Source of the DNA: AP-15 sp963774345
Lineage (GTDB): Bacteria > Pseudomonadota > Alphaproteobacteria > ATCC43930 > CGMCC-115725
Direction: 5' to 3'
NCBI GenBank assembly: GCA_963774345.1
Contig: CAVZFB010000039.1
Location: 186,001 to 250,000 of the forward strand
DNA: 64,000 nucleotides
A program made the translations under genes and the position numbers. This document shows positions 52,198 to 61,923 of the stretch, piece by piece (positions within the stretch are counted from its first letter, which is position 1; each line of letters opens with the position of its first letter). The notes under the pieces were generated by a model. The model ran no database searches and was not told the origin of the DNA. It was given only the letters and a program-made list of their open reading frames with translations.

Positions 52198-53475
52198 CTA
52201 CAGGGCTTCGACTGCGGCGAGACCGCGGCGCACCGCCTCGTCCATGTTGATGTATTCGAATTCGGCGTTGCGTCCGACGCTGACGATCCCCAAGCCGTTC
52301 AGGTAGTCGAGCGCGGTCGTAAGATTCTGGCGATAATCGAAGCTGCGGACGACATAGGCGTGCTTGGTGCGGTGCACCTTGCAGAAACGCACATCGCCTG
52401 GACCGATCAGCCCCATCTGGACAATTCCGTTCACGACACGCCGGCTGATCTCATCATCGCTCGCTTCGTGAATGCCATCGCCCGGGTTGGTCGTGATCTC
52501 CGCGGTAATCGCGATATGACCGGGAGGCGCCCCTTCATCGGTGAAATTGAGGGGAAACGACAGCCGATGAAACGGGAAGCGCATGTCCGGTACGTAAAGG
52601 GCGGTGTAGGGCAGCGGAGCGGTCGAGGCCGCGCCGATCATGACCGTCACCAACGAGTTGTAACGCAGTCCGCGCACGCATCGCCTCACCTGCTCCGGGA
52701 CCTCCGGCAGCGCGTCGATCAGATCCTCGATCGGGATGGTCGAGACGATCTTGTCGTAGCTCTTGATCGTGCGGCCGTCGCTGACCTGCCATTTTCCGTC
52801 GTCGCGGCAAACCTTCCGCACCCGATAATTCAAGGTGATGTTGGGACAATCCTTGGCGAACGAACGCGGCACCGCCTCGATGCCGCCGGTCTTGGGGTAA
52901 CCGAAATTCAATTGATGGATATAGCCCTCGGTCTCCACGCCGACCGCCGACTTGACGACATCGGCGATCGGCGGGCGCGGCACCCGCCCTTCGACCCAAT
53001 CAAAGGCCATCTGCTCCGCCGGCACGTTCCAGATCTTCTCATTGTAAGGGATCAGGTATTTCTCAGCGATACCCTTGCCAAAAACGTGGTAGATCCATTC
53101 TTTGAAATTAGTCGGTTGTGGGTAATCATTCTTCAGATAGTGGTACAGACATTCGAAACGATCTTCTGGGGCTAGATCGTAAAGCCCATTTTCGAACGGA
53201 TATTTAACATACCGTCCGTCGTACCAAATCTTATTGTTGCGACGACGTTGGGCGACGTTGTCGCCGAGCTGCCGGTGAAGAAGAGCGAGGATTTCCTTGT
53301 TGCTCGAAAACAAAATGTGGGGGCCGCCAAGATCGAAGGTGTATCCGTCCACGACGAGGCTCTGGCAGTGACCGCCAACCTTTCCTTCGAGTTCGAGAAT
53401 TTCGCATTGATGTGCCGTGCAGCGACTGCCGACTACCAGGCCGACCAGTCCTCCACCGAGTATCCCGATCCTCAT
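52198..53475 (-). CDS. FAD-dependent oxidoreductase, protoporphyrinogen oxidase / UGM-like
   Basis: A 425-residue amine-oxidase-type flavoprotein. The FAD loop GILGGGLVGLVVG is followed by ELEGKVGGHCQS, and GGPHILFSSN and YLIPYNEKIWNVP are typical of flavin enzymes in polysaccharide clusters that are related to UDP-galactopyranose mutase and protoporphyrinogen oxidase. The last strand GIVSVGRNAEFEY closes the FAD site. Its role may be a redox change in a sugar nucleotide. The 318-base gap upstream holds the TGTCAACAA repeat. It is the last gene of the glycan locus and is read against it. Confidence 0.85.
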   Translation of the reverse strand: MRIGILGGGLVGLVVGSRCTAHQCEILELEGKVGGHCQSLVVDGYTFDLGGPHILFSSNKEILALLHRQLGDNVAQRRRNNKIWYDGRYVKYPFENGLYDLAPEDRFECLYHYLKNDYPQPTNFKEWIYHVFGKGIAEKYLIPYNEKIWNVPAEQMAFDWVEGRVPRPPIADVVKSAVGVETEGYIHQLNFGYPKTGGIEAVPRSFAKDCPNITLNYRVRKVCRDDGKWQVSDGRTIKSYDKIVSTIPIEDLIDALPEVPEQVRRCVRGLRYNSLVTVMIGAASTAPLPYTALYVPDMRFPFHRLSFPLNFTDEGAPPGHIAITAEITTNPGDGIHEASDDEISRRVVNGIVQMGLIGPGDVRFCKVHRTKHAYVVRSFDYRQNLTTALDYLNGLGIVSVGRNAEFEYINMDEAVRRGLAAVEAL

Positions 53476-53793
53476 GATATCCGCTTTCCCGAGCGCAACT
53501 CGTCGAATGCACCGCCCCGCTCGCCAAAGAGAACCAGAAGCGGCCGCATAGCCGAGTGAGAGGCGAGATCAATTTCGACCTCTCTGATTAAGTGTCAACA
53601 ATGTCAACAAACATCTAATAATTGAGAAACTGTTCCGGGGGACCCATGCCGCGGTCAGCTTACCCGGCCGGTCCACCTCCGATCAAAATCCGCGCAGGCA
53701 GAGGGCATCGGGTCGGTCTGGCTTGCCCCCATTTGCCTGGCCGCTTTCGAGATCAGGTGACGGCCAGCGGACGCGCAAGCATCGCATCCGGGT
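53476..53793. other. Intergenic gap with tandem TGTCAACAA repeat
   Basis: The gap separates the 3' end of the OmpA-like gene and the start of the flavin oxidoreductase gene, both on the minus strand. It is AT-rich at 53580-53630 and contains two adjacent copies of TGTCAACAA (53593-53601, 53602-53610). Read on the minus strand these are TTGTTGACA repeats, each with a TTGACA, about 118 bases from the flavoprotein start; they could be promoter or repressor sites. Nothing else was recognised. Confidence 0.5.
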
Positions 53794-54216
53794 TCACGGG
53801 TGGAGGATGATGTCAACGCGGCGGTTGAACACCGAGGGATCGCTCGACCCGGTCTGGCCGATCGGCTCCTGCTGGATTATGGCGGGCGCAATGCCGTCCG
53901 CCGCCAGTTCGTCGGCAACGATCGAGGCCCGCGTCATTGCCAGGTATTTGTTAGTTTGGACCGTCCCGGTGGCGCTCGCCCGCGCCTGGACCGTGATCGA
54001 CTTGACGCCCTCCGCCTTCGCCTGCTTCGCCACGAGAGCGATCTTCTTCTTTGATTCCGGCGACAGGTAGGCGCTAAATTCGTCGAAATACACTAGGTAC
54101 CGAGGAATAGTCTTGGTTGCCGCGGGCGGGCTCGTTTGGGCGCGCGCGCCGACCGGAACCGCGAAGCTCGCCGCCAATAGCAGCAACAGACAAAACCTGC
54201 CGAAAACAGAACTCAT
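53794..54216 (-). CDS. Small OmpA-like periplasmic protein
   Basis: A 140-residue exported protein. A signal peptide (RFCLLLLLAASFAVPVGARAQ) is followed by an OmpA C-terminal domain: YLVYFDEFSAYLSPESKKKI, SITVQARASATGT in place of the usual GHTD, and the ending NRRVDIIL with the conserved Arg. Without a lipobox or membrane domain it likely floats in the periplasm or binds peptidoglycan. ATG 54216 has GGAGAGGA before it. It is divergent from putA with about 200 bases between them. Confidence 0.82.
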   Translation of the reverse strand: MSSVFGRFCLLLLLAASFAVPVGARAQTSPPAATKTIPRYLVYFDEFSAYLSPESKKKIALVAKQAKAEGVKSITVQARASATGTVQTNKYLAMTRASIVADELAADGIAPAIIQQEPIGQTGSSDPSVFNRRVDIILHP

Positions 54217-54419
54217 TCCTCTCCCCCGCTACAACCGCACAAAGCTCGATGCTGACGATTGTATGCGGATTTGGCAGCCGCGGCGCAAGGCTCACCAGTC
54301 TCCTTTTCCCGAGCCGAACCTGCGTGGCGGGCTGCCCGACCAACGGCCGGCACACCACATTAGGCATTCCGGCTTCGCTGCCGGGGTTAACAGAGAGGGG
54401 CGGGTGAGAGAAAGCCGTC

Positions 54420-57400
54420 ATGGATATCGTCTTCACCGCACCCTTGCCGCCAGCTTCGCCGTTGCGCGCCGCCGTCCGAGACAGCACTCGGATCGACGAG
54501 ACCCTTGCGGTGGCGCGCATCCTCACCGCCGCCGAGATGCCCTCGGCCGCCCGTGACCGTATCGCCGAGACGGCCCGCCGCCTGGTGACAGCGGTCCGCC
54601 GCGAGCGGCTCGGCAAGGGCGGCATCGACGCATTTCTGCACGAATACGCACTGTCCTCTCAAGAAGGCGTGGCGCTTCTCTGTCTCGCCGAGGCGCTGCT
54701 ACGCATCCCCGATTCGGAAACGGTTGACCAGCTGATCCGTGACAAGCTCGGCAAGGCCGACTGGGCGCGCCATCTCGGCCATTCAGCATCGATGTTCGTC
54801 AACGCCTCGACCTGGGCGTTGATGTTGACCGGGAGGCTGCTGCAGTCGCAACCCGAGGCCGATGATCTTCGCGCCGCCCTGCGCCGCTTCGCGGCCCGTT
54901 CGGGCGAGCCGCTGGTGCGCCAGGCGGTGACGGCGGCGATGCGCATCCTCGCCCGCCAGTTCGTCATGGGGCGCACGATCGAGGAAGCGCTCGAGCGGGT
55001 CCGCGCAACAGGGCATCAGGGCTACCGCCATTCCTACGATATGCTCGGCGAGGCCGCGCATACCGCGACCGATGCGGCGTGCTATCTCGCCGCCTACGAT
55101 CACGCCATCACCGCGATCGGGCGCTCCGCCGCGGCGCGGTCGGTCGTCGAAGCGCCGGGCATCTCGGTCAAGCTCTCGGCCTTGCACCCGCGCTACGAAA
55201 CGGCGCAGCGCGATCGCGTTCTGGCCGAGATGAGGCCGCATCTGTTGGCGCTGGCGCGCCGTGCGCGAGATGCCGGCATCGGCTTTACGATCGACGCCGA
55301 GGAGGCTGATCGCCTCGATCTGTCGCTCGATCTGATCGAGGCATTGGCGCTTGCCCCTGACCTCTCCGGCTGGGACGGGCTTGGCCTTGCTGTCCAGGCC
55401 TACCAGAAGCGCGCCTTGCCACTTATCGACTGGCTTGCCGATCTCGCCCGGCGCGGCAAGCGGCGGCTGATGGTCCGCCTGGTCAAGGGCGCCTACTGGG
55501 ACAGCGAGATCAAGCGCGGCCAGGAACGCGGGCTCGACGGCTACCCCGTCTACACGCGCAAGCTCGCCACCGACGTCTGCTATCTCGCTTGCGCCCGGCG
55601 CTTGCTGGACGGGGGCGCGGCGTTCTACCCGCAATTCGCGACCCACAACGCACACACCGTAGCGGCCGTCCTCGAACTCGCTGGCGAACGCCGCGACTGG
55701 GAATTTCAGCGCCTGCACGGCATGGGCGAGGCACTTTACGAAGAGATCGTCGGCCCCGAGCGTCTCGGTCGGCCCTGCCGCGTCTACGCCCCGGTCGGCA
55801 GCCACGAGGAATTGCTGGCCTATCTCGTGCGCCGCCTGCTCGAAAACGGCGCCAACACTTCTTTCGTCAACCGCATCGTCGACGAGCGACAGCCGATCGA
55901 CGAAATCATCGCCGATCCGGTCGCCCGCCTGGCCCGGTTGCGGGTCAAGCCGCACCCGCGCATCCCGCTGCCATCGGATATCTACCGGCCGGCACGGCAA
56001 AACTCGCGCGGGCTCGATCTCAACCATCCGTCTGTGCTAACCGCGCTGCGCGACGAGCTTGTCGAGGCGTCTCGCCAACCGTGGTATGCCGCCCCGATCA
56101 TTGGCGGGGTCGAGCAGCCGGGCGAAAGCGAGCCGGTCCTCGACCCCAGCGATCGCCGGCGTCAGGTCGGCTCGGTCGTCATAACCGGTCCGGAACAGGT
56201 CGACCAGGCGCTCGCCCGCGCCGTGTCGAGCGCCCCCACTTGGGAGCGTATGCCGGCCGGCGAACGCGCCGCCATCCTCGAGCGCGCCGCCGATCTGTTC
56301 GAAAATCACCGGGCCAGGCTGATTGCGGTGATCATCCGCGAGGGCGGGCGGACGATCCCCGCGGCCCTCGCCGAACTGCGCGAGGCGGCCGACTATCTGC
56401 GCTACTACGCCTTGCGGGCGCGCGCCGATTTTGCTTCCCCCGAAGCGTTGCCCGGCCCGACCGGCGAGCGCAATGAGCTGGCGCTCCATGGACGTGGGGT
56501 CTTTGCCTGCATCTCACCGTGGAATTTCCCGCTGGCGATCTTTACCGGCCAGATCGCGGCCGCGCTCGCCGCCGGCAACGCGGTTGTCGCGAAGCCCGCT
56601 GAACAGACCCCGCTGACCGCCGCCGCCGCGGTGCGGCTGTTGCACGGGGCTGGCATCCCGGGCGACGTGCTCCATCTGCTGCCCGGGACCGGCGAGGCCG
56701 TCGGCGCTCCCTTGGTCGCCGATCCCAGGGTCGCCGGCGTCGCCTTTACCGGATCGACCGAAACCGCGCGGCTGATCAACCTCGAACTCGCCCGCCGCCC
56801 CGGGCCGATCGTGCCGCTGATCGCCGAGACCGGCGGGCAGAACGCGATGATCGTCGATTCCTCGGCATTGGCCGAGCAGGTTGTCGTCGATGTCCTGATC
56901 TCCGCCTTCGAGAGCGCCGGACAGCGCTGCTCGTCGCTGCGCCTGTTGTATGTCCAGGCCGATATCGCCGGCCGGCTGCTGGCGATGCTGACCGGCGCGA
57001 TGGCGGAGCTGACGATCGGCGATCCGGCATTGCACGCGACCGATGTCGGGCCGGTTATCGACGAGCCTGCCCGCGAACCGCTGGAGCGCCACGCCGCCCG
57101 GATGGCCCGCGAGGGCCGGCTGCTCTACCAGTGCGCGCTGCCGGCCGGAGCCGAGCACGGCACCTTTTTCGCGCCTCGCGCCTTTGAGATCGACAGCGCC
57201 AACCGGCTCGACCGTGAGGTTTTCGGCCCGATCCTCCATGTCGTGCGCTGGTCCGCCGACCGCCTGGATCAGGTGCTTGACGAGATTGAGGCAACCGGCT
57301 ACGGCCTGACGTCAGGCATCCACAGCCGGATCGACGAGAACGTCCGCCACATCCTCGCCCGCCTGAGATCGGGCAACAATCACGTCAATCGCAACATGAT

Positions 57401-57572
57401 CGGCGCCGTCGTCGGCGTACAGCCTTTTGGCGGCGAGCGGCTTTCCGGCACTGGTCCCAAAGCCGGCGGCCCGCGCTATCTCCACCGCTTCGCCACCGAA
57501 CGCACGGTCTCGACCGACACCACCGCCGCCGGCGGCAACGCCACTCTGCTCTCTCTGCAGGAGGAGCACTGA
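54420..57572 (+). CDS. putA: Bifunctional proline dehydrogenase / L-glutamate gamma-semialdehyde dehydrogenase PutA
   Basis: A 1050-residue two-enzyme protein that turns proline into glutamate for use as carbon and nitrogen. Residues about 90-440 are the FAD barrel: VEAPGISVKLSALHPRYE, FTIDAEEADRLDL and RLVKGAYWDSEIKRGQE. Residues about 530-1030 are the aldehyde dehydrogenase, with FACISPWNFPLAIF, AFTGSTETARLI, a glutamate in LIAETGGQNAMI and the catalytic Cys in ESAGQRCSSLR. It lacks the ribbon-helix-helix repressor domain of E. coli PutA, so it does not control its own gene. No proline transporter is near. ATG 54420 with AGAGAAAG before it. Confidence 0.96.
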   Translation: MDIVFTAPLPPASPLRAAVRDSTRIDETLAVARILTAAEMPSAARDRIAETARRLVTAVRRERLGKGGIDAFLHEYALSSQEGVALLCLAEALLRIPDSETVDQLIRDKLGKADWARHLGHSASMFVNASTWALMLTGRLLQSQPEADDLRAALRRFAARSGEPLVRQAVTAAMRILARQFVMGRTIEEALERVRATGHQGYRHSYDMLGEAAHTATDAACYLAAYDHAITAIGRSAAARSVVEAPGISVKLSALHPRYETAQRDRVLAEMRPHLLALARRARDAGIGFTIDAEEADRLDLSLDLIEALALAPDLSGWDGLGLAVQAYQKRALPLIDWLADLARRGKRRLMVRLVKGAYWDSEIKRGQERGLDGYPVYTRKLATDVCYLACARRLLDGGAAFYPQFATHNAHTVAAVLELAGERRDWEFQRLHGMGEALYEEIVGPERLGRPCRVYAPVGSHEELLAYLVRRLLENGANTSFVNRIVDERQPIDEIIADPVARLARLRVKPHPRIPLPSDIYRPARQNSRGLDLNHPSVLTALRDELVEASRQPWYAAPIIGGVEQPGESEPVLDPSDRRRQVGSVVITGPEQVDQALARAVSSAPTWERMPAGERAAILERAADLFENHRARLIAVIIREGGRTIPAALAELREAADYLRYYALRARADFASPEALPGPTGERNELALHGRGVFACISPWNFPLAIFTGQIAAALAAGNAVVAKPAEQTPLTAAAAVRLLHGAGIPGDVLHLLPGTGEAVGAPLVADPRVAGVAFTGSTETARLINLELARRPGPIVPLIAETGGQNAMIVDSSALAEQVVVDVLISAFESAGQRCSSLRLLYVQADIAGRLLAMLTGAMAELTIGDPALHATDVGPVIDEPAREPLERHAARMAREGRLLYQCALPAGAEHGTFFAPRAFEIDSANRLDREVFGPILHVVRWSADRLDQVLDEIEATGYGLTSGIHSRIDENVRHILARLRSGNNHVNRNMIGAVVGVQPFGGERLSGTGPKAGGPRYLHRFATERTVSTDTTAAGGNATLLSLQEEH

Positions 57573-57933
57573 CGGTTCTGTCAAATGCACCCAACGCGGT
57601 AACTTGGCGCAGTGTGCGCGCCTAGTGCTTGCCACGCTCCGTCGCCGCTCTTGGCTTCCCAGCGGGGGAGCACGTGAACGGATTCCGGTTTTTGGGCGCC
57701 GGCGACCGCGACAGGTACTACCCCAACAGCCGCACCGCGCCAGCCCGAATATCAACACCGACCGACAACCGCATGTGTTCGAAAGTCTGCCGGTAGCGAA
57801 TCAATTCGCGCAACGCGCCGTCGTGCTTGAACATGATGGGCTTCGAGCTTCCACCCCGACGCTGCGGCGAGAATCTGCGCGATTGCTTGCGGCCTCCTCT
57901 GCCGTCGTATTGATTTGCGAATAGCCGCTCGGC
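57573..57933. other. Intergenic gap after putA
   Basis: 361 bases between the convergent ends of putA and the small secreted protein gene. A short stem GGCGC/GCGCC (57606-57622) lies 33 bases after the putA stop, without a T-run, so a terminator is only weakly supported. No reliable gene is seen; the open frames here are short and out of pattern. Confidence 0.5.
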
Positions 57934-58212
57934 CTACCCGTCTATTCGGGGCGCAACGAGGGAGCTTTGGGTCGGTTTCTTGGCAGAGTTCTTGTTTGTC
58001 GAGGATTTCACTGGTTTGGTGTTTGTCTTCTTCTTTGCTGTATGCTTAGTGGTCTTGTGGGTCGGGTGCTTCGCCGTTGGCGCCGGAGCGGCGCTCTCCG
58101 GAGCCGGAGCCGGGGTCGTCGCACCGGGGGCGGGCTGAGCGCAAACCACGGACGGCAAGGTGTTGGCGGCAAGGAAGGCGAGCAGTGCAAACGCAGATAC
58201 AAACGTCTTCAT
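57934..58212 (-). CDS. Small secreted Lys/Thr/Pro/Ala-rich protein
   Basis: A 92-residue product with a clear signal peptide (MKTFVSAFALLAFLAANTLP then SVVCAQ) and a low-complexity mature part: Pro/Ala-rich first (APGATTPAPAPESAAPAP), then Lys/Thr/His-rich (HKTTKHTAKKKTNTKPVKSS). Such peptides are common in rhizobial and related genomes and have no known function. Cys at the end of the signal may be a lipid site, but the context VVCAQ is a poor lipobox. ATG 58212 has GGAG upstream; the longer frame from 58257 is less likely. Confidence 0.65.
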   Translation of the reverse strand: MKTFVSAFALLAFLAANTLPSVVCAQPAPGATTPAPAPESAAPAPTAKHPTHKTTKHTAKKKTNTKPVKSSTNKNSAKKPTQSSLVAPRIDG

Positions 58213-58643
58213 GAGGGGCTCCTGGATCGAAAGAACAATTCGCGGTTTTTCTCGCACCTGTAAAGAGTACGGAGAGCGGTTTACGCCGCGTCAGTTGCAT
58301 CCGCGAACGACGAACTTACCCTACCACAAATCAGCAAGGCGCAGGTAAGAATTGTCAAAGATACGCGCCGCCACACCGCATAGTCCTCGGACCGCCTTTA
58401 GCACATGCCATTTCGGCGACGCGGTCGTACTCACGCGGTGTCTCGATCGGTATAAGTTCTAGCCTAAGGGTGCAAATCTTCTCAGCAACGTTCGAACCAA
58501 GCAGCGCCGCCCGTGCTTGCGTCGCGTATATGCCGAGGTACCGCCGTCTGTTCTCGAAGTCGCCTTCAGCTTTCGGACAGGCGAAACGCGCCACCGCGCG
58601 AATCGAAGGTTACTATCTCAGCGCAAGCTGCGCGCCCACGCGA
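58213..58643. other. Intergenic gap upstream of the small secreted protein
   Basis: The gap of about 430 bases holds the promoter region of the small secreted protein, which reads away on the minus strand. One 79-codon minus-strand frame (58355-58594) exists, but nothing in it is recognisable. No repeat or RNA gene was seen apart from the terminator at 58644. Confidence 0.5.
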
Positions 58644-58673
58644 TAAAAAGTCCGCCGCGGGTGTACCGCGGCG
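58644..58673 (-). terminator. Rho-independent terminator after the OmpA-type porin gene
   Basis: Read on the minus strand, an 8-base stem CGCCGCGG/CCGCGGCG with a 5-base loop (58653-58673) is followed by GGACTTTTTATC with five T. It lies about 58 bases after the porin stop at 58731, the right distance and direction. A second stem CGGAACCC/GGGTTCCG (58681-58704) stands between the stop and this terminator. Confidence 0.65.
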
Positions 58674-58730
58674 AGACTCCCGGAACCCTCGCAATGGGGT
58701 TCCGGGGTTTCGGCCGGTGCGAAACGCGCC

Positions 58731-59867
58731 TTACGGGAAGACGATCTCGACGCGCCGGTTTTGCGGCTCGCGCACGCCGAGCGGCGTGGGAACCCGCGGA
58801 TCGTTCATGCCGCGACCGGCGACGACCATATCGTTGCGCGGCACACCCATTCCTTCCAGGGCGACCGCCACGGCGTTTGCGCGCCGCTCTGAGAGCCGCT
58901 GATTGTAGCCCGCGGAGCCGGTCAGATCGGTGTAACCGGTGACCTGGATCTGCACCGCGCCTCCGGCTTTGAAATGCGCTGCCGCGGCTTCGAGGATCTG
59001 CGTGCCCTCCGGGGTGATGTTGTATTTATCCCAGTCGAAGAACACCAGGTAGACCTGATGCGCCGGTGGTGGCGGCGGGGCCGGAGGCGCCGGCGGCGGC
59101 GCTGCCGGCGGCGGCGCCCCGAACATCATCGTCAAGCTGGCCACTATATTTTGCGTGTTGTAGCCAGTCTTGAAGCTGGAAAAGATGCAGCAAGTGTTGG
59201 TCACTGGTGTGAGATTTGCGTTGTCGATCGTCCGACTCGGGGTGGAGAAGTAACGATAGTCCACGTCGAGGGCTAATGCCGGATTAATCAAATAGCGGAT
59301 ACCGGCGATCGCTTGATAGCCGAACACCCACTGGTTGCCATTGAAATTAGGATTGACGGCTAGCTCACCGAGCTTAGGTATATTCAAATTGCCGGTGCCA
59401 CTGAACCCACGGTCAAGGTTCACACCGCCCACTCCGCCCCCGACATGTGGAGTGATCGGCCAACCGAACGTGAAATCATAAAGCACGTTGGCCATGATGG
59501 CATTGGAATGGCTGTTGCCGCTTGCGTTCGTTAGCGCGCCGATGCTGGATACGCCGTTTTCCCGGTAGCTGTATTCACCCTCAAACCGCCACGGGCCCCA
59601 CATGTAGCCGGCGCGAACACCGGCGTTGAAGCCGCCATCAAAACTTATATGCGCGCTGCGGCCAGCGACATTTCCGGCAGGATCCCGCACAACGAGCGTG
59701 GGATTCTCGCTGGTCAATTGGGTCCACCCACCCTCAGGTCCCAAGTAGAAGGCGCCCGGTGGATAGGGCCCAAAAAAGGATTGCCCCATAACTTGGGCTT
59801 GTGCCTGAGCGCATCCGAACGCCACGGCAAGCGCTACGCCGGCGCCTAGCAGACAACGATTTCTCAT
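58731..59867 (-). CDS. OmpA family outer-membrane protein
   Basis: A 378-residue OmpA-type porin. A signal peptide (GAGVALAVAFGCAQAQAQ) precedes a beta-barrel of about 235 residues (GFNAGVRAGYMWGPWRFEGEYSY and others). It is joined by a Pro/Ala linker of about 20 residues to a C-terminal peptidoglycan-binding domain with DWDKYNITPEGTQIL, VTGYTDLTGS and RRVEIVF, including the conserved Asp and Arg. It ties the outer membrane to peptidoglycan. ATG 59867 is preceded by GGTAAGG; a clear terminator follows. Confidence 0.93.
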   Translation of the reverse strand: MRNRCLLGAGVALAVAFGCAQAQAQVMGQSFFGPYPPGAFYLGPEGGWTQLTSENPTLVVRDPAGNVAGRSAHISFDGGFNAGVRAGYMWGPWRFEGEYSYRENGVSSIGALTNASGNSHSNAIMANVLYDFTFGWPITPHVGGGVGGVNLDRGFSGTGNLNIPKLGELAVNPNFNGNQWVFGYQAIAGIRYLINPALALDVDYRYFSTPSRTIDNANLTPVTNTCCIFSSFKTGYNTQNIVASLTMMFGAPPPAAPPPAPPAPPPPPAHQVYLVFFDWDKYNITPEGTQILEAAAAHFKAGGAVQIQVTGYTDLTGSAGYNQRLSERRANAVAVALEGMGVPRNDMVVAGRGMNDPRVPTPLGVREPQNRRVEIVFP

Positions 59868-60216
59868 CCCTTACCTCCGGCCGCAAATACGCGTGTGACG
59901 ATGGTCGTCGCGCCACCGTTCGCCTATCTTCACTATCATCCCCGCCGATGGCAATGGGTTTTTGCGGCTACCACGCCGTTGGCTGAAAAATCCCTGCAAA
60001 AGGTGATGCGACGCGACATTTCTGCAACAGTTTGCCTATAACCCGGCCAAAACCCGCCACCGCACTGCGGCTTTTTGGCAACACCATGCGAGAGATCGAT
60101 CGCTCGAACTGCTTGGTGCGGAACTCGCGGAGTCGGTTGGGTGTTACGCGGCTCCTCTTCCGACTCCGACCCGACGCTCTCCGACCTAATTCAACGTCCG
60201 GTAAAGTCGAGGTTAT
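59868..60216. other. Intergenic gap upstream of the OmpA-type gene
   Basis: 349 bases between the FAD oxidase end and the porin start, both on the minus strand. It should contain the porin promoter, but no clear -35/-10 pair or palindrome was recognised. No RNA gene or good open frame is present. Confidence 0.5.
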
Positions 60217-61815
60217 TCAAGGGTCGATCAGCACACTAGGATTGAGCAGCCCCTGCGGATCGAGCGCGTGCTTTGTCGCCCGCAACGCCGCCGCGAACAG
60301 GTCGGGACGTTGCCGATCGTACCACGGACGGTGATCGCGGCCAACCGCATGATGGTGAGTGATGGTCCCCCCTGCCTCGATCAGCGCGTCGCCGGCGGCG
60401 GTTTTGATAGCCCGCCATTGCTCGTCGAGATCGCCGTGCCGCCCGAGCGCATGGAACGAGAAATACGGGGCCGGGCCGTCGGGATAAACATGGGTGAAGC
60501 GGCAAGTGACCTGGCCCGGCTGCCCGGTCGCCTGCCGGATGGCCGTCTCGGTCGCGTCCTTGACCTTGTCATGGAACTCCTCGAACCGCTCCCAGGTGAT
60601 CGCCGTCTCGAAGGTGTCGGCGATGATCGCGCGCCGGACCATGCGCTCGCGGGCAAAGGGCATGCGGATGAAGGCGTTCCGCCATGCCTCGGCGGCACCC
60701 TCGCGGTGGGCGTCGGCTTCGCCCGGGCGTTCCGCCGTCCCGCCATGGTCGGCGCAGCATTCGAGCGCGCGGGCGATCCAGGCGTCGAGCGGGTGGTCTC
60801 CCGATTCGAAGGCCAGCACCATGATCGCGGCGCTGCCGTCGCCAGCCCCGGTGTTATGCGCCTCCTGCGGATCGAGGATGCGGCAGTTCGCCGGGTAGAG
60901 GCCGGCCTGGGCGATCGCCTTGACCGCGCGCGCGGCGGCGAAGAAATCGGCAAAGCGGATTGCGCCGCCGGCGCGAAAGCGCGGCCGGTCCTGGAGCCTC
61001 ATCCACGCCTCGGTGATGACGCCAAGGATGCCTTCCGAGCCGATCAGCAGACGGTCGGGGCTGGGTCCGGCGCCTGATCCGGGCAGCCGGCGGGTCTCGA
61101 TCGGACCCTTGGGCGTGATCATCCGCAGGCTTTCGACAAGATCGTCGATATGGGTGTAAAGGCTGGCAAAATGGCCGCCGGACCGGGTCGCGATCCAGCC
61201 GCCTAAGGTCGAATATTCGAAGCTCTGCGGAAAATGTCGCAGGGTCAGCCCGTGCGGCTTGAGTTGGGCTTCGAGCGCCGGACCGAAGACGCCGCCTTGG
61301 ATGCGCGCGGCGCGCGAGCTGCGGTCGACCTCGAGCACCCGATCAAAATGCCGCAGGTCGAGGCTGACCGCAGCCTTGCAGCCGGTGCCCTCGAGCCGCG
61401 CTTCGACCCCGCCGACGACGCTGCTGCCGGCGCCAAACGGGATCAGCGCCGCCTGGGCGCCGCCCGCCCAATCGATGACCGCGGCGATGTCGGCTTCGCT
61501 CCGCGGATAGGCGACGACATCGGGGGCGGCGTCATAGCGGCCGACCAGACCCCGCGCGTAGTCGGAAAACGACTTGCCGTAGGTATGAGCGATCCGATCG
61601 TACGCCTCGGCCGAGCAGAAGCGTGCCAGGGACGCGGGCGGGACGACGCGCGGCGGCCGCAGCCGGATCTGCGAGAATGCCGGCGGCGCCACTTCGTCGA
61701 ACCGATCCACCCGAAAGAGCCGGCGGTAGCGGTCGAGCGCGGCTGCTTCCTCGGCGTCGGTCAGTCCCTCGCCTTCGCGACCCCAGCCGAAATATTTGAG
61801 CCGCGCCTCAGTCAT
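60217..61815 (-). CDS. FAD-binding oxidase, alkyldihydroxyacetonephosphate synthase-like
   Basis: A 532-residue VAO/PCMH flavoprotein. It starts with LKYFGWGREGEGL, typical of bacterial AGPS-like proteins, then has the PCMH FAD domain (DVVAYPRSEADIAAVIDWA; IPFGAGSSVVGGVEA; TLGGWIATRSGGHFAS), and the C-terminal HHHAVGRDHRPWY with NPSVLIDP. In eukaryotes AGPS makes ether lipids, but bacterial relatives often act as dehydrogenases of D-lactate or glycolate type. Its upstream region carries the AACCGGGAA cluster, suggesting strong regulation. No operon partner. Confidence 0.87.
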   Translation of the reverse strand: MTEARLKYFGWGREGEGLTDAEEAAALDRYRRLFRVDRFDEVAPPAFSQIRLRPPRVVPPASLARFCSAEAYDRIAHTYGKSFSDYARGLVGRYDAAPDVVAYPRSEADIAAVIDWAGGAQAALIPFGAGSSVVGGVEARLEGTGCKAAVSLDLRHFDRVLEVDRSSRAARIQGGVFGPALEAQLKPHGLTLRHFPQSFEYSTLGGWIATRSGGHFASLYTHIDDLVESLRMITPKGPIETRRLPGSGAGPSPDRLLIGSEGILGVITEAWMRLQDRPRFRAGGAIRFADFFAAARAVKAIAQAGLYPANCRILDPQEAHNTGAGDGSAAIMVLAFESGDHPLDAWIARALECCADHGGTAERPGEADAHREGAAEAWRNAFIRMPFARERMVRRAIIADTFETAITWERFEEFHDKVKDATETAIRQATGQPGQVTCRFTHVYPDGPAPYFSFHALGRHGDLDEQWRAIKTAAGDALIEAGGTITHHHAVGRDHRPWYDRQRPDLFAAALRATKHALDPQGLLNPSVLIDP

Positions 61816-61923
61816 CGCTATTGGCTGTTGGCATCTCGATCGCTCCTGGCATCCCCGGTGGAGAACCGACGGTGAGAATAGACCGCGACCCGGCGCCGAA
61901 CCAGCCTGCCGTGGCAGCCGGCA

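Noticed and set aside
58355..58594. 79-codon minus-strand ORF in the gap after the OmpA gene
   Set aside because: No good ribosome-binding site or recognised family; a faint resemblance to a transport-protein fragment is too weak to call.
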